In this document: positions 1 to 7,665 of the stretch, one piece after another
Layout: each line of letters starts with the position of its first letter
How positions within the stretch are numbered: position 1 is the first letter of the stretch
DNA from: Acidobacteriota bacterium
GTDB lineage: Bacteria > Actinomycetota > Actinomycetes > Actinomycetales > Microbacteriaceae
Assembly: GCA_019351995.1 (NCBI GenBank)
Contig: JABBOD010000030.1
Span: 1 to 36,621, forward strand
DNA: 36,621 bases
Reading direction: 5' to 3'
The notes under the pieces: model-generated
Told to the model about the DNA's origin: nothing
Databases searched by the model: none
The model's input: only the letters and a program-made list of their open reading frames with translations
Made by a program: the position numbers and the translations under genes

Positions 1-241
1 CTATCGGGTCGTCGCCGCGGATGAACCGACCAGGCTGGTCTTCGAGGTCACGGCCGGACCGGCGCGTCCTCGCGGCTCTTTCACGATCACCCCTCTCGCC
101 CCCACCTCGTGCCGCGTCACTTTTGCGATCACGCTCGAGGTGCAGGGCCCGATGAGGTTCGTGCAGGGAATGATTGAATCGCAACTCGCCGCGGAAGCAG
201 ACGCGATCCGGAACCTCCCGAGGGCGATGCGCGGGGCGTAG
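1..241 (+). CDS. SRPBCC (START-like) family protein, 3' end only
   Basis: The reading frame beginning at base 2 is open to the TAG at 239-241 and gives about 79 residues; the start lies outside the window. The peptide alternates beta-strand-like stretches (RLVFEVTAGP, GSFTITPLAP, CRVTFAITLEVQGP) and ends in a long amphipathic helix (RFVQGMIESQLAAEADAIRNL). That is the usual end of the SRPBCC/polyketide-cyclase fold, whose last helix closes the ligand cavity. These proteins bind or modify hydrophobic ligands, but the ligand cannot be told from a fragment. The family call rests on pattern memory of the C-terminal half only. The gene is followed 50 bp later by the asparaginase gene on the same strand. 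Confidence 0.6.
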   Translation, partial: YRVVAADEPTRLVFEVTAGPARPRGSFTITPLAPTSCRVTFAITLEVQGPMRFVQGMIESQLAAEADAIRNLPRAMRGA

Positions 242-291
242 GGTATCTGGCTGGCCCCAGCACCCACTCGCTTGTTTCGCAGAGGAAAACC

Positions 292-1293
292 ATGTCCGAT
301 TCGCCCACGCGCGCACAGTCCCTCGCCGAACTTGCGGTTGTGCGCCGTTCAGGTTTCGTCGAGAGCCGGCATTACGGGTCTCTGCTCGCGTTGCATCGCG
401 ATGGGAGTGTCGCGGTGAGTCTGGGTGATCCGGATGCCGTGATCTTGCCGCGCTCGACCGTCAAGCCCATTCAGGCGGTGTCGTGTCTGATCGCGGGCGC
501 TCAGCTCGCCGGCGAGGAGCTCGCCGTCGCGGCGGGAAGTCACACGGGGGAAGACGCGCATGTGCGTGTGGTTCGCGCCGTTCTGGCGCGGGCCGGTGTG
601 GAGGAGAGCGCCTTGGGGTGCCCGGTGGACTGGCCGGAGAACTCCGAGACGCGTGATCGGATGGTCCGCGCGGGCGAGGGCGCCAGTCGGGTTCGGATGA
701 ACTGCTCGGGCAAGCACGCCGCGATGATCCTCACCTGTGCGGTGAATGGCTGGGATGTGTCGTCGTACCTGGACCCGCAGCATCCTCTTCAGCGGCTCAT
801 TCGCGAGCAGATGAGCGCCATGACCGGGATTCCGGTTGAGCATGACGCGGTCGATGGATGCGGTGCGCCGCTGTTCAGCACGACCGTTCGTGGACTCGCG
901 GTCGCGTTCCAGCGACTGGTCAGTGCGGAGGACGGCACACCGGCGTTTCAGCTGGCACAGGCGATGCGCGTCCACCCCTTCTACGTGGGCGGAACGGCCA
1001 CTGCCAACACGCTCACCATGACGCTGCTGCCGGGTGTTCTCGCGAAGGGGGGCGCGGAAGGTGTGATCGGTGTCGCCGCGTCCACGGGGGAAGCGGTCGC
1101 GATGAAGATCGTCGACGGCAATCCGCGCGCGACGACGATGGTGGCACTGAGTGTGCTGGGCGCTCTGGGTGTCGATGTCTCCGCGGCGGCAGAGTTGATG
1201 ACGCTTCCCGTGCTGGGCGGCGGCGTGCGGGTCGGCGAGATCGTCGCGGGGGCTGATCTCGAACTCGGGCTCCGGGCGGTCGTCGCCGCGTAA
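292..1293 (+). CDS. L-asparaginase II (Rhizobium etli-type, thermolabile)
   Basis: This 333-residue protein matches the asparaginase II family (PF06089 type), which hydrolyses L-asparagine to aspartate and ammonia in the cytoplasm and is unrelated to the AnsA/AnsB fold. Visible family hallmarks are RSTVKPIQA near residue 62 (Ser-x-x-Lys), AAGSHTGE near 81, MNCSGKH near 142 and DGCGAP near 191. These Ser/Lys/Cys clusters are the catalytic and metal-binding elements described for the R. etli enzymes. Length is normal for the family. The ATG at 292 is preceded by an AGAGGAAA Shine-Dalgarno stretch. It has no apparent link to the sulfosugar cluster that follows, and a strong hairpin separates the two. 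Confidence 0.9.
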   Translation: MSDSPTRAQSLAELAVVRRSGFVESRHYGSLLALHRDGSVAVSLGDPDAVILPRSTVKPIQAVSCLIAGAQLAGEELAVAAGSHTGEDAHVRVVRAVLARAGVEESALGCPVDWPENSETRDRMVRAGEGASRVRMNCSGKHAAMILTCAVNGWDVSSYLDPQHPLQRLIREQMSAMTGIPVEHDAVDGCGAPLFSTTVRGLAVAFQRLVSAEDGTPAFQLAQAMRVHPFYVGGTATANTLTMTLLPGVLAKGGAEGVIGVAASTGEAVAMKIVDGNPRATTMVALSVLGALGVDVSAAAELMTLPVLGGGVRVGEIVAGADLELGLRAVVAA

Positions 1294-1310
1294 CCCCTCC
1301 ATGGCCGTGA

Positions 1311-1340
1311 CGCCACCCCTCGCGGGTGCGAGGGGTGGCG
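1311..1340 (+). terminator. Hairpin terminator after asparaginase
   Basis: A perfect 13-bp inverted repeat (CGCCACCCCTCGC / GCGAGGGGTGGCG, 1311-1323 and 1328-1340) encloses a 4-nt GGGT loop 17 bp after the asparaginase stop codon. There is no T-tract, as is common for actinobacterial intrinsic terminators. It separates this gene from the suy promoter. Confidence 0.75.
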
Positions 1341-1489
1341 ACGAGGGCTCTGGCCAGCCGGCTCTCGCTGCGCCGAGGCTGAGGCCGCCAGCACGCCCGG
1401 CACCTGCGTGTCGATGAATGAGGCGGAACCAGTGGCACGATCCTCGCCGAGGGAACCCCCTGGCCCGTCCGCCCAACGGCGTCATTCGC

Positions 1490-1518
1490 TTGGCACCCGC
1501 TCTCACCACGTGTAGCAT
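1490..1518 (+). promoter_or_regulatory. Predicted promoter of suyA
   Basis: TTGGCA (1490-1495) and TAGCAT (1513-1518) are separated by exactly 17 bp, a good sigma-70-type promoter about 44 bp upstream of the suyA ATG. The predicted transcription start, near 1525, falls just before the GGTAAGACC operator candidate. Confidence 0.55.
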
Positions 1519-1531
1519 CAACTCCAATCAT

Positions 1532-1552
1532 AGGTAAGACCTCTTGCCAAAA
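1532..1552 (+). promoter_or_regulatory. Candidate GntR/FadR-type operator, copy 1 (suyA)
   Basis: The stretch GGTAAGACCTCTTGCCAAAA (1533-1552) is 19/20 identical to one upstream of the ABC binding-protein gene (12501-12520). Its core GGTAAGACC recurs, inverted, in front of the gntR gene. The GGTnnnACC form is typical of FadR-subfamily operators. Its place between the predicted transcription start and the ribosome-binding site would suit repression. Confidence 0.55.
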
Positions 1553-1561
1553 GGAGTGTTG

Positions 1562-1870
1562 ATGAACAGTACATTGGGGAAGCCGGATTTTCTCGCTCAC
1601 CAGGAAGGTGATGTTGTCGCGGTGGCGGTGCGTGATCTGGAGCCCGGCTCGATTGAGGGCGGATATCTTCGGGGCTCCGATTCGCTCGCACTGGAACTGC
1701 GCGATCAGGTTCCGCTCGGCCACAAGCTTGCGTTGGTGGACCTCGACGCAGGACAGGACGTCATTGAATACGGGTTGCGAGTTGGTGTGACCACTGAAAA
1801 AATCACGCGCGGCTCGCACGTTCACACACACAACATGAGGAGTGCACGGTGGCAGAACAGCGTGGCCTGA
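1562..1870 (+). CDS. suyA: Sulfolactate sulfo-lyase small subunit (SAF domain)
   Basis: This 102-residue SAF-domain protein resembles the N-terminal part of altronate dehydratase (UxaA), and ends in the family motif GSHVHTHNMRS, whose histidines serve the active site. SuyA forms a complex with SuyB that cleaves (2R)-3-sulfolactate into pyruvate and sulfite. The split into a ~100-residue and a ~390-residue protein fits SuyAB, and the neighbouring sulfolactate dehydrogenase and SLA dehydrogenase genes favour it over altronate dehydratase. The ATG at 1562 has AAGGAG 5 nt upstream; a TTG at 1544 would place the operator copy inside the gene and is rejected. The 3' end overlaps suyB by 22 nt, suggesting coupled translation. 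Confidence 0.85.
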   Translation: MNSTLGKPDFLAHQEGDVVAVAVRDLEPGSIEGGYLRGSDSLALELRDQVPLGHKLALVDLDAGQDVIEYGLRVGVTTEKITRGSHVHTHNMRSARWQNSVA

Positions 1871-3012
1871 CCGGATACCGGCGGGAAAATGGCAGGGTCG
1901 GGATTAGGAACTACACCGTCATCTTGCCCGTGGACGACCTGTCGAATGCGGCAGCCGAATCGGTGGCACATGTGATTCCCGGCACCTTGGCGCTACCGCA
2001 CGCATACGGTCGCTTGCAGTTCGGCCCCGATCTGGAACTGACCTTCCAGACCCTGATCGGCACGGGCTCAAACCCGAACGTTGCGTCCGTTGTGGTGATC
2101 GGAATCGAACCCAATTGGACCAATCGGATTGTCGAGGGAATTGCCAAGACGGGCAAAAAGGTCGAGGGCTTCTCGATTGAGCGCAACGGAGACCTCAAAA
2201 CCATCGAGAAAGCCGCCCGGGCAGCCGCGCGGTTCCTGCAGGACGACTCCGAAAAGCAACGCGAACCGGTCGAGGCCAGCGAGATCATGATGTCGATCAA
2301 GTGTGGTGAGTCCGATACGTCGAGTGGTTTGGGGTCATGTCCGACCACCGCGGAAGTCGTGGACAACTGGGTGGACGCCGGTGGAACAGTGCTGTTCGGC
2401 GAAACCAGCGAACTGACCGGCGGCGAGCATCTCATTGCAGCTCGGTGTATCAACGATGACGTCCGTGCACGCTTTCAGTCCCTTTATGACGACTACATCG
2501 ACGTCTTAGACCGCACTGGAGCGAACTTGCTGGGCTCGCAACCAACTCAAGGCAACATCCGTGGTGGACTTTCAACCATCGAGGAGAAAGCCATGGGCAA
2601 CATCGCCAAGACGGGGACCAAGCCCGTGGTCGGAGCGCTCGAGTCTGCAGAGGCACCGAGTTCCGGCCCGGGTCTCTACTTCATGGACACCTCGTCAGCT
2701 GCTGCTGAGGCGATCACCCTGATGGCCGCGGGTGGAGCGGTGGTGCACCTGTTCCCGACAGGGCAGGGCAACGTCATCGGTAACCCGATCGAACCGGTGA
2801 TCAAGTTGACGGCGAATCCAATCACCGCCGAAACCATGAGCGAGCATATGGACCAAGACTGCTCGGGCCTGCTCCGCCGCGACTACAGCCTCGAGGAGGC
2901 CGGAGCGCAACTCATGGAGATTACCGAACGAACAATTAACGGCAGGCTCACCTGCGCCGAGACGCTGGGCCACCGTGAGTTCGTGTTGACCCGGTTGTAC
3001 CAAAGCGCGTGA
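1849..3012 (+). CDS. suyB: Sulfolactate sulfo-lyase large subunit
   Basis: This 387-residue protein belongs to the UxaA C-terminal/SuyB family. Typical segments are GYRRENGRVGIRN at the start, SIKCGESDTSSGLGSCPT near residue 148, the GGTVLFGET-x-E stretch near 178, and PTGQGNVIGNPIEPVIKLTANP near 306. With SuyA it would perform the C-S bond-breaking step, (R)-sulfolactate to pyruvate plus sulfite. Family members use a divalent metal bound by conserved Cys/His/Glu residues. The GTG start at 1849 has GGAG 6 nt upstream, inside suyA. A strong hairpin follows within 3 bp of the stop. Altronate dehydratase is the alternative, but no uronate genes are nearby. Confidence 0.87.
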   Translation: MAEQRGLTGYRRENGRVGIRNYTVILPVDDLSNAAAESVAHVIPGTLALPHAYGRLQFGPDLELTFQTLIGTGSNPNVASVVVIGIEPNWTNRIVEGIAKTGKKVEGFSIERNGDLKTIEKAARAAARFLQDDSEKQREPVEASEIMMSIKCGESDTSSGLGSCPTTAEVVDNWVDAGGTVLFGETSELTGGEHLIAARCINDDVRARFQSLYDDYIDVLDRTGANLLGSQPTQGNIRGGLSTIEEKAMGNIAKTGTKPVVGALESAEAPSSGPGLYFMDTSSAAAEAITLMAAGGAVVHLFPTGQGNVIGNPIEPVIKLTANPITAETMSEHMDQDCSGLLRRDYSLEEAGAQLMEITERTINGRLTCAETLGHREFVLTRLYQSA

Positions 3013-3014
3013 CA

Positions 3015-3050
3015 ACTTCCGGGGAGGCCCGGAAGCGCCTCCCCGGAAGT
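3015..3050 (+). terminator. Strong hairpin between suyB and the aldehyde dehydrogenase gene
   Basis: A perfect 14-bp inverted repeat, ACTTCCGGGGAGGC (3015-3028) and GCCTCCCCGGAAGT (3037-3050), has an 8-nt loop. It begins immediately after the suyB stop codon and lacks a T-tract. It may end the suyAB transcript, cause partial readthrough into the next gene, or protect the suyAB 3' end. Confidence 0.6.
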
Positions 3051-3089
3051 AGCAATGCTGGCTCGTAGGAACGTTGGAGGCAGACCGAG

Positions 3090-4514
3090 TTGTTGAACAA
3101 GCCGAGCATTTTGATTGGCGGCGACTGGCAGGATGTCGCCGAGCACAGGGACGTCCTGAACCCGGTCGACGGGTCTGTGGTTGGCCGGATCGGCTATGCG
3201 GGAGGTGAATATGCGGTGGCCGCCGCCGACGCCGCGGCCGCGGCTTTGCCGGAGTGGGCCGATACCCCCGCGCGAGAGCGCGCAGACCTGCTTCTCGCGG
3301 CCGCTCATCTGATCAGCAGTCGCGCCGAGCAGATCGGAACCCTGTTGGCGCAAGAGGCGGGCAAGCGCAAACCCGAGGCGATCGGCGAAGTGATGTTTTC
3401 CGCCGAGTACTTCCGCTGGTTTGCGGAGGAGGCGCGGCGGCCAAGTGGGTCAGTGCACCCCCACGAGGCATCCGACCGTCGGCATATGTCCATTCGGCGG
3501 CCAGCTGGGGTGGTCGCCACTCTGACGCCGTGGAACTTTCCCTGTTCCATTCAGGCCCGCAAACTCGCTCCTGCCCTCGCCGCGGGGTGCACCGTCGTGG
3601 CACGAGTATCCGAGCAGGCTCCGCTCGCGGTGACCGAACTGGTGCGATGCCTGAGCGATGCCGGGTTGCCACACGGGACGATTAATCTCGTGCACGGCCC
3701 CGCAGCAACCATCACCGATGCCTACCTCGACCATCCATCTGTTCGCGTGGTCTCATTCACCGGATCCACCGCCGTGGGACGACGCATCATGGCTCACGCG
3801 AGTAGACGTGTTGTGAGGCCACTCTTGGAGCTGGGTGGAGACGCTCCTTTCATTGTGTTCGGGGATGCCGACATCGATGCCGCGGTCGGGGGGGCTATGC
3901 TCGCGAAGTTCCGGAACACCGGTCAGTCCTGTATCGGTGCCAACCGCTTCTACGTGCACGCGTCGATCTTCGAGGAGTTCGTTTCACGATTTGCGAGCGC
4001 TGTCGACATGATGACGATCGGCGACGGCCTGGCTTCACCCGTTCCGGACCTCGCGGCCTGCATCGATGATCAGCGGGTGAAGGCCGTGAATGCCCTGGTG
4101 GACGAGGCCATCGGCGCGGGAGCGAGGAAAGTGACGCGCGACTTCGACCTTCCCGGCGGCGCATTCTGCGCGCCGACACTGCTGACTGACGTCCCGGAAG
4201 ACGTCGGCCTTGCTACGACGGAAGTCTTCGGGCCAGCAGCAGCCATTTTCCGATTTGAGGACGACGAAGAAGTTCTCGTGAAGGCGAACGCAACGGAGAT
4301 GGGTTTGGCTGGGTACTTCTACACACGTGATCAGTCACGCGCATGGCGAGTTGCAGAACACCTTGACGTTGGCATCGCCGGCATCAACAACGCCTTGCCC
4401 AGTGTGGCCTTCGCTCCGATGGGTGGCACGAAGCAATCGGGTCTAGGCCGGGAAGGGGGTGCTTATGGGCTTGAGGAGTTCGAAGAAACGCGCTACCTGT
4501 CGATCGGCCTTTAG
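3090..4514 (+). CDS. NAD(P)+-dependent aldehyde dehydrogenase, probable sulfolactaldehyde dehydrogenase
   Basis: This 474-residue protein is a full-length aldehyde dehydrogenase of the succinate-semialdehyde (GabD-like) type. TPWNF (Asn149), VSFTGSTAVG, LELGGD (Glu247) and NTGQSC (Cys281) give the complete catalytic set. The usual cofactor lysine of the KPSEQTP motif is Arg172 (ARVSEQAP). The likely job is oxidation of the sulfolactaldehyde released by the YihT-like aldolase to (S)-sulfolactate; the substrate is inferred from context, because GabD-like SLA dehydrogenases are known from sulfo-ED bacteria. The start is an unusual TTG at 3090 with GGAGG 9 nt upstream; a second TTG follows directly. 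Succinate semialdehyde or another small aldehyde cannot be excluded by sequence alone. Confidence 0.85.
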   Translation: MLNKPSILIGGDWQDVAEHRDVLNPVDGSVVGRIGYAGGEYAVAAADAAAAALPEWADTPARERADLLLAAAHLISSRAEQIGTLLAQEAGKRKPEAIGEVMFSAEYFRWFAEEARRPSGSVHPHEASDRRHMSIRRPAGVVATLTPWNFPCSIQARKLAPALAAGCTVVARVSEQAPLAVTELVRCLSDAGLPHGTINLVHGPAATITDAYLDHPSVRVVSFTGSTAVGRRIMAHASRRVVRPLLELGGDAPFIVFGDADIDAAVGGAMLAKFRNTGQSCIGANRFYVHASIFEEFVSRFASAVDMMTIGDGLASPVPDLAACIDDQRVKAVNALVDEAIGAGARKVTRDFDLPGGAFCAPTLLTDVPEDVGLATTEVFGPAAAIFRFEDDEEVLVKANATEMGLAGYFYTRDQSRAWRVAEHLDVGIAGINNALPSVAFAPMGGTKQSGLGREGGAYGLEEFEETRYLSIGL

Positions 4515-4554
4515 GCCGCAGCAGGCTCCACTCGGGCCGGATCGCGGCGGGACG

Positions 4555-4634
4555 TCCGCGTGATCGGCCGAGCCAAGCTGCGACGGTGCAGACGGGTAGA
4601 TCTGGATCTCTCCGTGTCTGATCCTCACGCGGAC
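4555..4634. repeat. Widely spaced inverted repeat upstream of slcC
   Basis: GTCCGCGTGA (4555-4564) and TCACGCGGAC (4625-4634) are perfect 10-bp reverse complements 60 bp apart, in the 151-bp gap between the aldehyde dehydrogenase and slcC genes. They could be paired operator half-sites or the base of a large RNA stem. No clear terminator or promoter was seen in this gap. Confidence 0.4.
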
Positions 4635-4665
4635 AACTACACCGATCACTCACCTAGGGAATCCG

Positions 4666-5640
4666 ATGAGCACCATTGTTATCACTGAAGATGTTTCCGG
4701 CCCCGCCTACGCGGAATTGGGAACTAGCTGGAGCATTGAACGTGACCCCGAAGCGTGGAAATCACGGGTTCTCATGCAAAGCCTCCTCGCCGACGCGCAC
4801 GCGGTGATCGTTCGAAATCGCACTCAGGTGGACCAAGAGTTCTTCGACGGTGCACCGCATCTGAAAATCGTGGCCCGGGCCGGTGTCGGCCTCGACAACA
4901 TCGACCTCGCCGCCGCCGACCGAGCTGGCGTTGTGGTTGTCGCGCCGCTCGGCGCCAACGCGACCAGCGTGGCAGAGCACGCGCTGGCCATGGCTCTCTC
5001 CTTGTCGAAGAGGCTCATCGCTTCTGATCGCTCCACCAGAGAAGGGCGCTGGGAAAGGATGCCCACCCAAGAGCTGGGCGGGAAAACCTGGGGCCTGCTG
5101 TCGGCAGGGGCCACGGCCAGAGCGACGGCACGTTTGGCGCGTGGGTTGGGAATGCGAGTCATCGCTTATGACCCATACGTGGATCCGGACTCCGCCGAGA
5201 TCGCGGAAATAGGGATTGAGCTTGCGCCATTCGAGTCGGTCCTCGCCGCCTCAGACGTGCTCAGCGTGCATCTGCCGCATAACGAATCAACTCACAACCT
5301 GTTGAACGCAGACACCTTGGAACTGCTGCCGGCTGGCGCCTTGCTGATCAACGTCGGTCGCGGTGAGGTCATTGACGAGTTGGCGCTCTTGAATGCACTC
5401 AATACCGGACGGATAGGTGGAGCGGGACTTGATGTACGCGCCGTTGAGCCGCCGGAAATCGGACCGCTTGAGAAGCATCCTCATGTCATTCTGACTCCGC
5501 ATACCGCCGGCGTCACTGTTCAATCCCAGGACCGGATCGGTCGCATCCTTTGCGAACAAATCGCACTGGTGCTCGCCGGGATGCCCGCCACCTATGCGGT
5601 CGGCAGGCATTCAGTGCCGGTGACGGAAGTGGCCTCATGA
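4666..5640 (+). CDS. slcC: D-2-hydroxyacid dehydrogenase family, probable (S)-sulfolactate dehydrogenase
   Basis: This 324-residue protein is a SerA-like D-isomer-specific 2-hydroxyacid dehydrogenase. The catalytic trio is present: Arg232 (VGRGEVID), Glu261 (AVEPPE) and His279 (TPHTAG). SlcC oxidises (S)-sulfolactate to sulfopyruvate. Its gene overlaps a ComC-like gene by 4 bp, the pairing that interconverts sulfolactate enantiomers in known sulfolactate degraders. The nucleotide-binding loop is odd: where family members have GxGxxG, residues 146-151 read SAGATA, so the first and third glycines are replaced. The protein is otherwise intact. ATG at 4666 has a GGGA stretch 7 nt upstream. Phosphoglycerate dehydrogenase is less likely because the C-terminal ACT domain is absent and the neighbours are suyAB and comC. 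Confidence 0.8.
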   Translation: MSTIVITEDVSGPAYAELGTSWSIERDPEAWKSRVLMQSLLADAHAVIVRNRTQVDQEFFDGAPHLKIVARAGVGLDNIDLAAADRAGVVVVAPLGANATSVAEHALAMALSLSKRLIASDRSTREGRWERMPTQELGGKTWGLLSAGATARATARLARGLGMRVIAYDPYVDPDSAEIAEIGIELAPFESVLAASDVLSVHLPHNESTHNLLNADTLELLPAGALLINVGRGEVIDELALLNALNTGRIGGAGLDVRAVEPPEIGPLEKHPHVILTPHTAGVTVQSQDRIGRILCEQIALVLAGMPATYAVGRHSVPVTEVAS

Positions 5641-6641
5641 AGATCCGATACGAGGACGGAGTCGAGCTCGCCGCGCAGCTCCTTCAAAAATCTGGACTCG
5701 ACGAGAGCAAAGCCGCTTCTGTCGCCAGGGCACTGGGTCTCGCCGAGGCCTGGGGACTCCCATCGCACGGATTCTTGAGGTTGCCGATCTATCTGGACCG
5801 GCTTGACGCGGGCGGATACGCAGCCGATGCACGCCTGACGACGACCACCGACCTCGGGGCGCTTCTGGTCATGGATGGCGGAACGGGACTGGGCCACTGG
5901 CAACTCAGCGAAGCCGTCGACCTCGCCGTTCCCCGAGCCGAGCAGTTCGGTCTCACTGCGATCGCGATCGGTAACTCCGGGCATTGTGGCGCGTTGGGCG
6001 TCTACGCTGCGGATGCCGCGGAACGGGGGATGGTCTCGCTGGTCTTTTCGTGTGGCCCGGCCGCACTGCCTCCGTGGGGTGGAACCGGCAAGCTCTTGTC
6101 AACGTCTCCCATCGCGGCTGGCTTTCCGGCTGCTCCGAAACCGATCATCATTGACTTGGCTCTCAGCACGGTGTCCCGCGGAAAGATTGCCGAATACGCT
6201 GCACGTCATGAGCCTCTCCCCGAGGGGTGGGCGACGGATTCTGCCGGCACTCCGACCACGGACGCGCAGGCGGCTTTGGAGGGCCTGCTTGCCCCGTTAG
6301 GCGGGGCGAAAGGGTTTGCGCTGGCCTTTCTCGTCGAAGCACTCACGGCGGGCCTGGTGGGTCCGCAGCTGTCCAAGAACATGCCGGACATCTTTGACCG
6401 AGATAGCCTGTCGGAGCCACAGCGCATCTCGCATCTGCTGGTCATGATTGATCCCAGCCGGACCGACGTCAGCGGTGATGTCGATGCGCCGGGACAACGT
6501 TTGTCGGAGCTTGTCGCGGCAACCGCTGTGGGAGGCGGCAGGGCCCCGGGGTCGCGCAGATTCACCCCGAGCGAAGTCCATCCGGGAACCCTGCTCGAGA
6601 TTGACAGCGGTTTGCTGAAGCGACTCGAGGAGAGGGCTTAG
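5637..6641 (+). CDS. comC: Malate/L-lactate dehydrogenase family, probable (R)-sulfolactate dehydrogenase
   Basis: This 334-residue protein belongs to the Ldh_2 (malate/ureidoglycolate/sulfolactate) NAD(P)-dependent family, which lacks a classical Rossmann fold. Visible family elements are LPSHGFLRL (His44, Arg48), the catalytic-histidine motif IGNSGHCGALG (His116) and the C-terminal GGAKGFALAFLVEALTAGL. ComC reduces sulfopyruvate to (R)-sulfolactate, the enantiomer cleaved by SuyAB, so with SlcC it would invert the (S)-sulfolactate formed from SLA. The ATG at 5637 overlaps the slcC stop in an ATGA, indicating translational coupling. An upstream in-frame start at 5550 would lie inside slcC and is rejected. 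The family includes malate and ureidoglycolate dehydrogenases, so the substrate is a context inference. Confidence 0.82.
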   Translation: MKIRYEDGVELAAQLLQKSGLDESKAASVARALGLAEAWGLPSHGFLRLPIYLDRLDAGGYAADARLTTTTDLGALLVMDGGTGLGHWQLSEAVDLAVPRAEQFGLTAIAIGNSGHCGALGVYAADAAERGMVSLVFSCGPAALPPWGGTGKLLSTSPIAAGFPAAPKPIIIDLALSTVSRGKIAEYAARHEPLPEGWATDSAGTPTTDAQAALEGLLAPLGGAKGFALAFLVEALTAGLVGPQLSKNMPDIFDRDSLSEPQRISHLLVMIDPSRTDVSGDVDAPGQRLSELVAATAVGGGRAPGSRRFTPSEVHPGTLLEIDSGLLKRLEERA

Positions 6642-6720
6642 CCCGCTGATGTGTCAGTCCGATTGGCCCGGATTCTCCCGTCGGGTGGTCGGCGTGGCGA
6701 GTTAGGCTGAGAAGAGTCGC

Positions 6721-6760
6721 CTGATCGGGGAGAATAGACCCTGATCGGGGAGAATAGACC
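6721..6760. repeat. Perfect 20-bp tandem duplication upstream of the deoR gene
   Basis: CTGATCGGGGAGAATAGACC occurs twice head to tail (6721-6740 and 6741-6760) in the 250-bp gap between comC and the DeoR gene. The second copy's GAATAG can pair with CTATTC at 6773-6778. It could be a duplicated regulator half-site or a recent slippage duplication. Confidence 0.7.
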
Positions 6761-6891
6761 TCGCCCAAGTCGCTATTCAGCCGAAAACAAAAAGACTTCT
6801 CGCGACTGCTGGGTTCACCCGATGCCGGACACGCCCTCCGTTTGTGTGCTGAGGGCAGCGGTGAGTCCTTTCAGATCGTGAAGGCGCATTG

Positions 6892-7665
6892 ATGATCAAC
6901 CTGGATGGGATCAGCAGTCGGCAGAGAGAAATCCTCCAGCAGTTGACCGAACGAGGGTTCGTCTCGACGACGGAGATGGCGAACATGCTCTCCGTCTCCG
7001 ATATGACGATCCGAAGAGATACGAAGGACTTGGCACGACGGGGCATCGTGCGCCTGGTCCACGGGGGCGGGATCCTGCCGCATGGCGCGATCCACACCGC
7101 CGGATTCGCGCAACGAGCCAACGAGGACGCCGACGCCAAGGAACGCATCGCCCTCGCGTGCCAGAGACTGATTGCAGAAGACGACACGCTGCTGATCGAC
7201 GCGGGGACGACGAGCTTTGAGGTGGCCCATCGCTTGCCATCGGCCTACCGGGGAACGATCATCACGCATTCCGCGCCCGTTATTCAGCACTCGCTGCGGT
7301 TGCGGCTCCCCGGAACCATATGCCTGGGCGGGGAACTGATTATCGATAGTCAGGCACTCATCGGAAACTTGACGGTTTCTGCGCTCAAAGGTTTGCGAGC
7401 TCAGACCGCTTTCATCGGGGCCTCCGGCGTCAGCGCTCAGGGACTGTACATCGATCGCGATCTTGAACTGCCGACCAAGCGAGCGATCGTCGCGGCGGCT
7501 GAGCGCGTCGTCCTCGTGGCGACGAGCAGCAAGATGAACCGATCCGCGCTCGTCTACCTCGGGAATTTCTCCGCGCTCGATGTGTTGGTGACCGATGCGC
7601 CGCTGCCGGTGGATATTGCCGAAGCAGTCAGGCAAGCCAACGTCACGGTCGTCATCGCGACCTGA
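6892..7665 (+). CDS. DeoR-family transcriptional regulator (YihW/CsqR-like)
   Basis: This 257-residue protein has the standard DeoR layout. An N-terminal helix-turn-helix (RQREILQQLTERGFVSTTEMANMLSVSDMTIRRD) is followed by the LVHGGG linker and a DeoR C-terminal sugar-phosphate sensor domain with DAGTTSFEVA near residue 100. DeoR proteins usually repress sugar catabolic genes until a phosphorylated sugar binds. The E. coli sulfoglycolysis regulator YihW (CsqR) belongs to this family, and this gene sits directly before the yihS homologue, so control of yihSVT by an SQ-pathway intermediate is likely. ATG at 6892 has GAAGG 7 nt upstream; a TTG directly before it at 6889 is the less likely alternative. 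Confidence 0.88.
   Translation: MINLDGISSRQREILQQLTERGFVSTTEMANMLSVSDMTIRRDTKDLARRGIVRLVHGGGILPHGAIHTAGFAQRANEDADAKERIALACQRLIAEDDTLLIDAGTTSFEVAHRLPSAYRGTIITHSAPVIQHSLRLRLPGTICLGGELIIDSQALIGNLTVSALKGLRAQTAFIGASGVSAQGLYIDRDLELPTKRAIVAAAERVVLVATSSKMNRSALVYLGNFSALDVLVTDAPLPVDIAEAVRQANVTVVIAT

Noticed and set aside
349..1527. 392-codon open frame on the minus strand across the asparaginase gene
   Set aside because: Arg/His-rich composition, no recognisable motif, and antisense to a clear enzyme; an artefact of high GC.
1562..3012. Altronate dehydratase (UxaA) reading of suyAB
   Set aside because: Split-subunit architecture and neighbours for sulfolactate and sulfoquinovose metabolism; no uronate isomerase or mannonate genes nearby.
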